From: DASQDT01 sp036380435
GTDB lineage: Bacteria > Acidobacteriota > Blastocatellia > Pyrinomonadales > Pyrinomonadaceae
Direction of reading: 5' to 3'
Assembly: GCA_036380435.1 (NCBI GenBank)
Contig: DASVES010000290.1
Coordinates: 1-21,855, forward strand
DNA length: 21,855 nt
A program made the translations under genes and the position numbers. How positions within the stretch are numbered: position 1 is the first letter of the stretch; every line of letters begins with the position of its first letter. This document shows, one piece after another, positions 21,538 through 21,855 of the stretch. Under the pieces are notes generated by a model, which searched no databases, was not told the DNA's origin, and was given only the letters and a program-made list of their open reading frames with translations.

Positions 21538-21855
21538 ATGAGCACCAGCGGCAACGGGAGTAACGGGAACAAAAAAGTTGATAAGAGCGCGGCGGGCATC
21601 GGGGGGAACGTCTCGGGCGGCGGGCCGTCGCCGGAGAGCGAGCCGGGGTCGGTCGTCGCGGGCGCCCCCGCCCCTCCGCCGGGCAAGCTGACGAAGGCCG
21701 ACTTCTCCTCCGATCAGGAGGTCAGGTGGTGTCCGGGCTGCGGCGACTACGCCATCCTCAACAACATCCAGAAGGTGATGCCCGAACTCGGCATCCCCCG
21801 CGAGAAGATCGTCTTCGTCAGCGGCATCGGCTGCTCCTCGCGCTTCCCCTACTAC
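21538..21855 (+). CDS. korB: 2-oxoacid:ferredoxin oxidoreductase beta subunit, 3' end outside window
   Basis: The first 106 codons of the beta subunit, which binds thiamine diphosphate and the iron-sulphur cluster. The sign is the WCPGCGDYAIL segment with two of the cluster cysteines and, further on, FVSGIGCSSRFPYY. About 45 residues of Gly/Ser/Pro-rich low-complexity sequence precede the conserved LTKADF, longer than in most beta subunits. GGAGAGG lies 10 bases before the ATG. It belongs with korA at 19008-20876. The product cannot be checked further because the window ends inside the gene. Confidence 0.92.
   Translation, partial: MSTSGNGSNGNKKVDKSAAGIGGNVSGGGPSPESEPGSVVAGAPAPPPGKLTKADFSSDQEVRWCPGCGDYAILNNIQKVMPELGIPREKIVFVSGIGCSSRFPYY

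Overview
The window is GC-rich, tightly packed bacterial chromosome. The gene set includes a bactofilin, a 2-oxoacid:ferredoxin oxidoreductase, a Uma2-family nuclease, a subtilase with a C-terminal hexapeptide repeat, and several families of intergenic inverted repeats. Together these suggest an Acidobacteriota genome, perhaps class Blastocatellia. That placement is inferred from style and gene families; no marker gene is present to prove it.

Layout. (1) 1-4615, + strand: end of a surface-polysaccharide locus, with a lipid-linked-glycan flippase (start outside the window), two family-2 glycosyltransferases overlapping by ATGA, and a GT4-type glycosyltransferase, closed by a strong hairpin terminator. 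(2) 4693-8732, - strand: two envelope proteins of unknown function in a probable operon, then a secreted subtilisin-like protease. (3) 9041-11055, - strand: a compact operon of a YjjX-type house-cleaning NTPase, thymidine kinase and a sugar-type O-methyltransferase. (4) 11239-12690, - strand: a MATE efflux pump. (5) 12980-16049, + strand: a membrane-anchored orphan with kinase-like landmarks, an APH(6)/Hur-type small-molecule kinase and an agmatinase/arginase-family hydrolase. (6) 16112-17478, - strand: a TpbA-like tyrosine phosphatase and a dienelactone hydrolase. (7) 17925-21855, + strand: a bactofilin, then korA, a Uma2-family gene and the start of korB.

How the genes work together. Region 1 builds and exports glycans. 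YjjX and Tdk both act on the nucleotide pool. KorA and KorB form the two-subunit enzyme that couples 2-oxoglutarate (or another 2-oxoacid) and CoA to ferredoxin reduction. The other genes look like individual housekeeping or accessory units.

The most unusual feature is between the genes. Four families of inverted repeats occupy intergenic gaps: a heptad-built TGATRAG element (two copies), a 94-95 bp ACAGTACCGCGAG element (two copies), a CACCGCAGAGGCGCGG element (one) and a GTTTAGAGGCGGTCTCTGA element (one). One heptad element supplies the last three sense codons and the TGA stop of both genes that converge on it. No defence island, CRISPR array, tRNA, rRNA or intact transposon was recognised.
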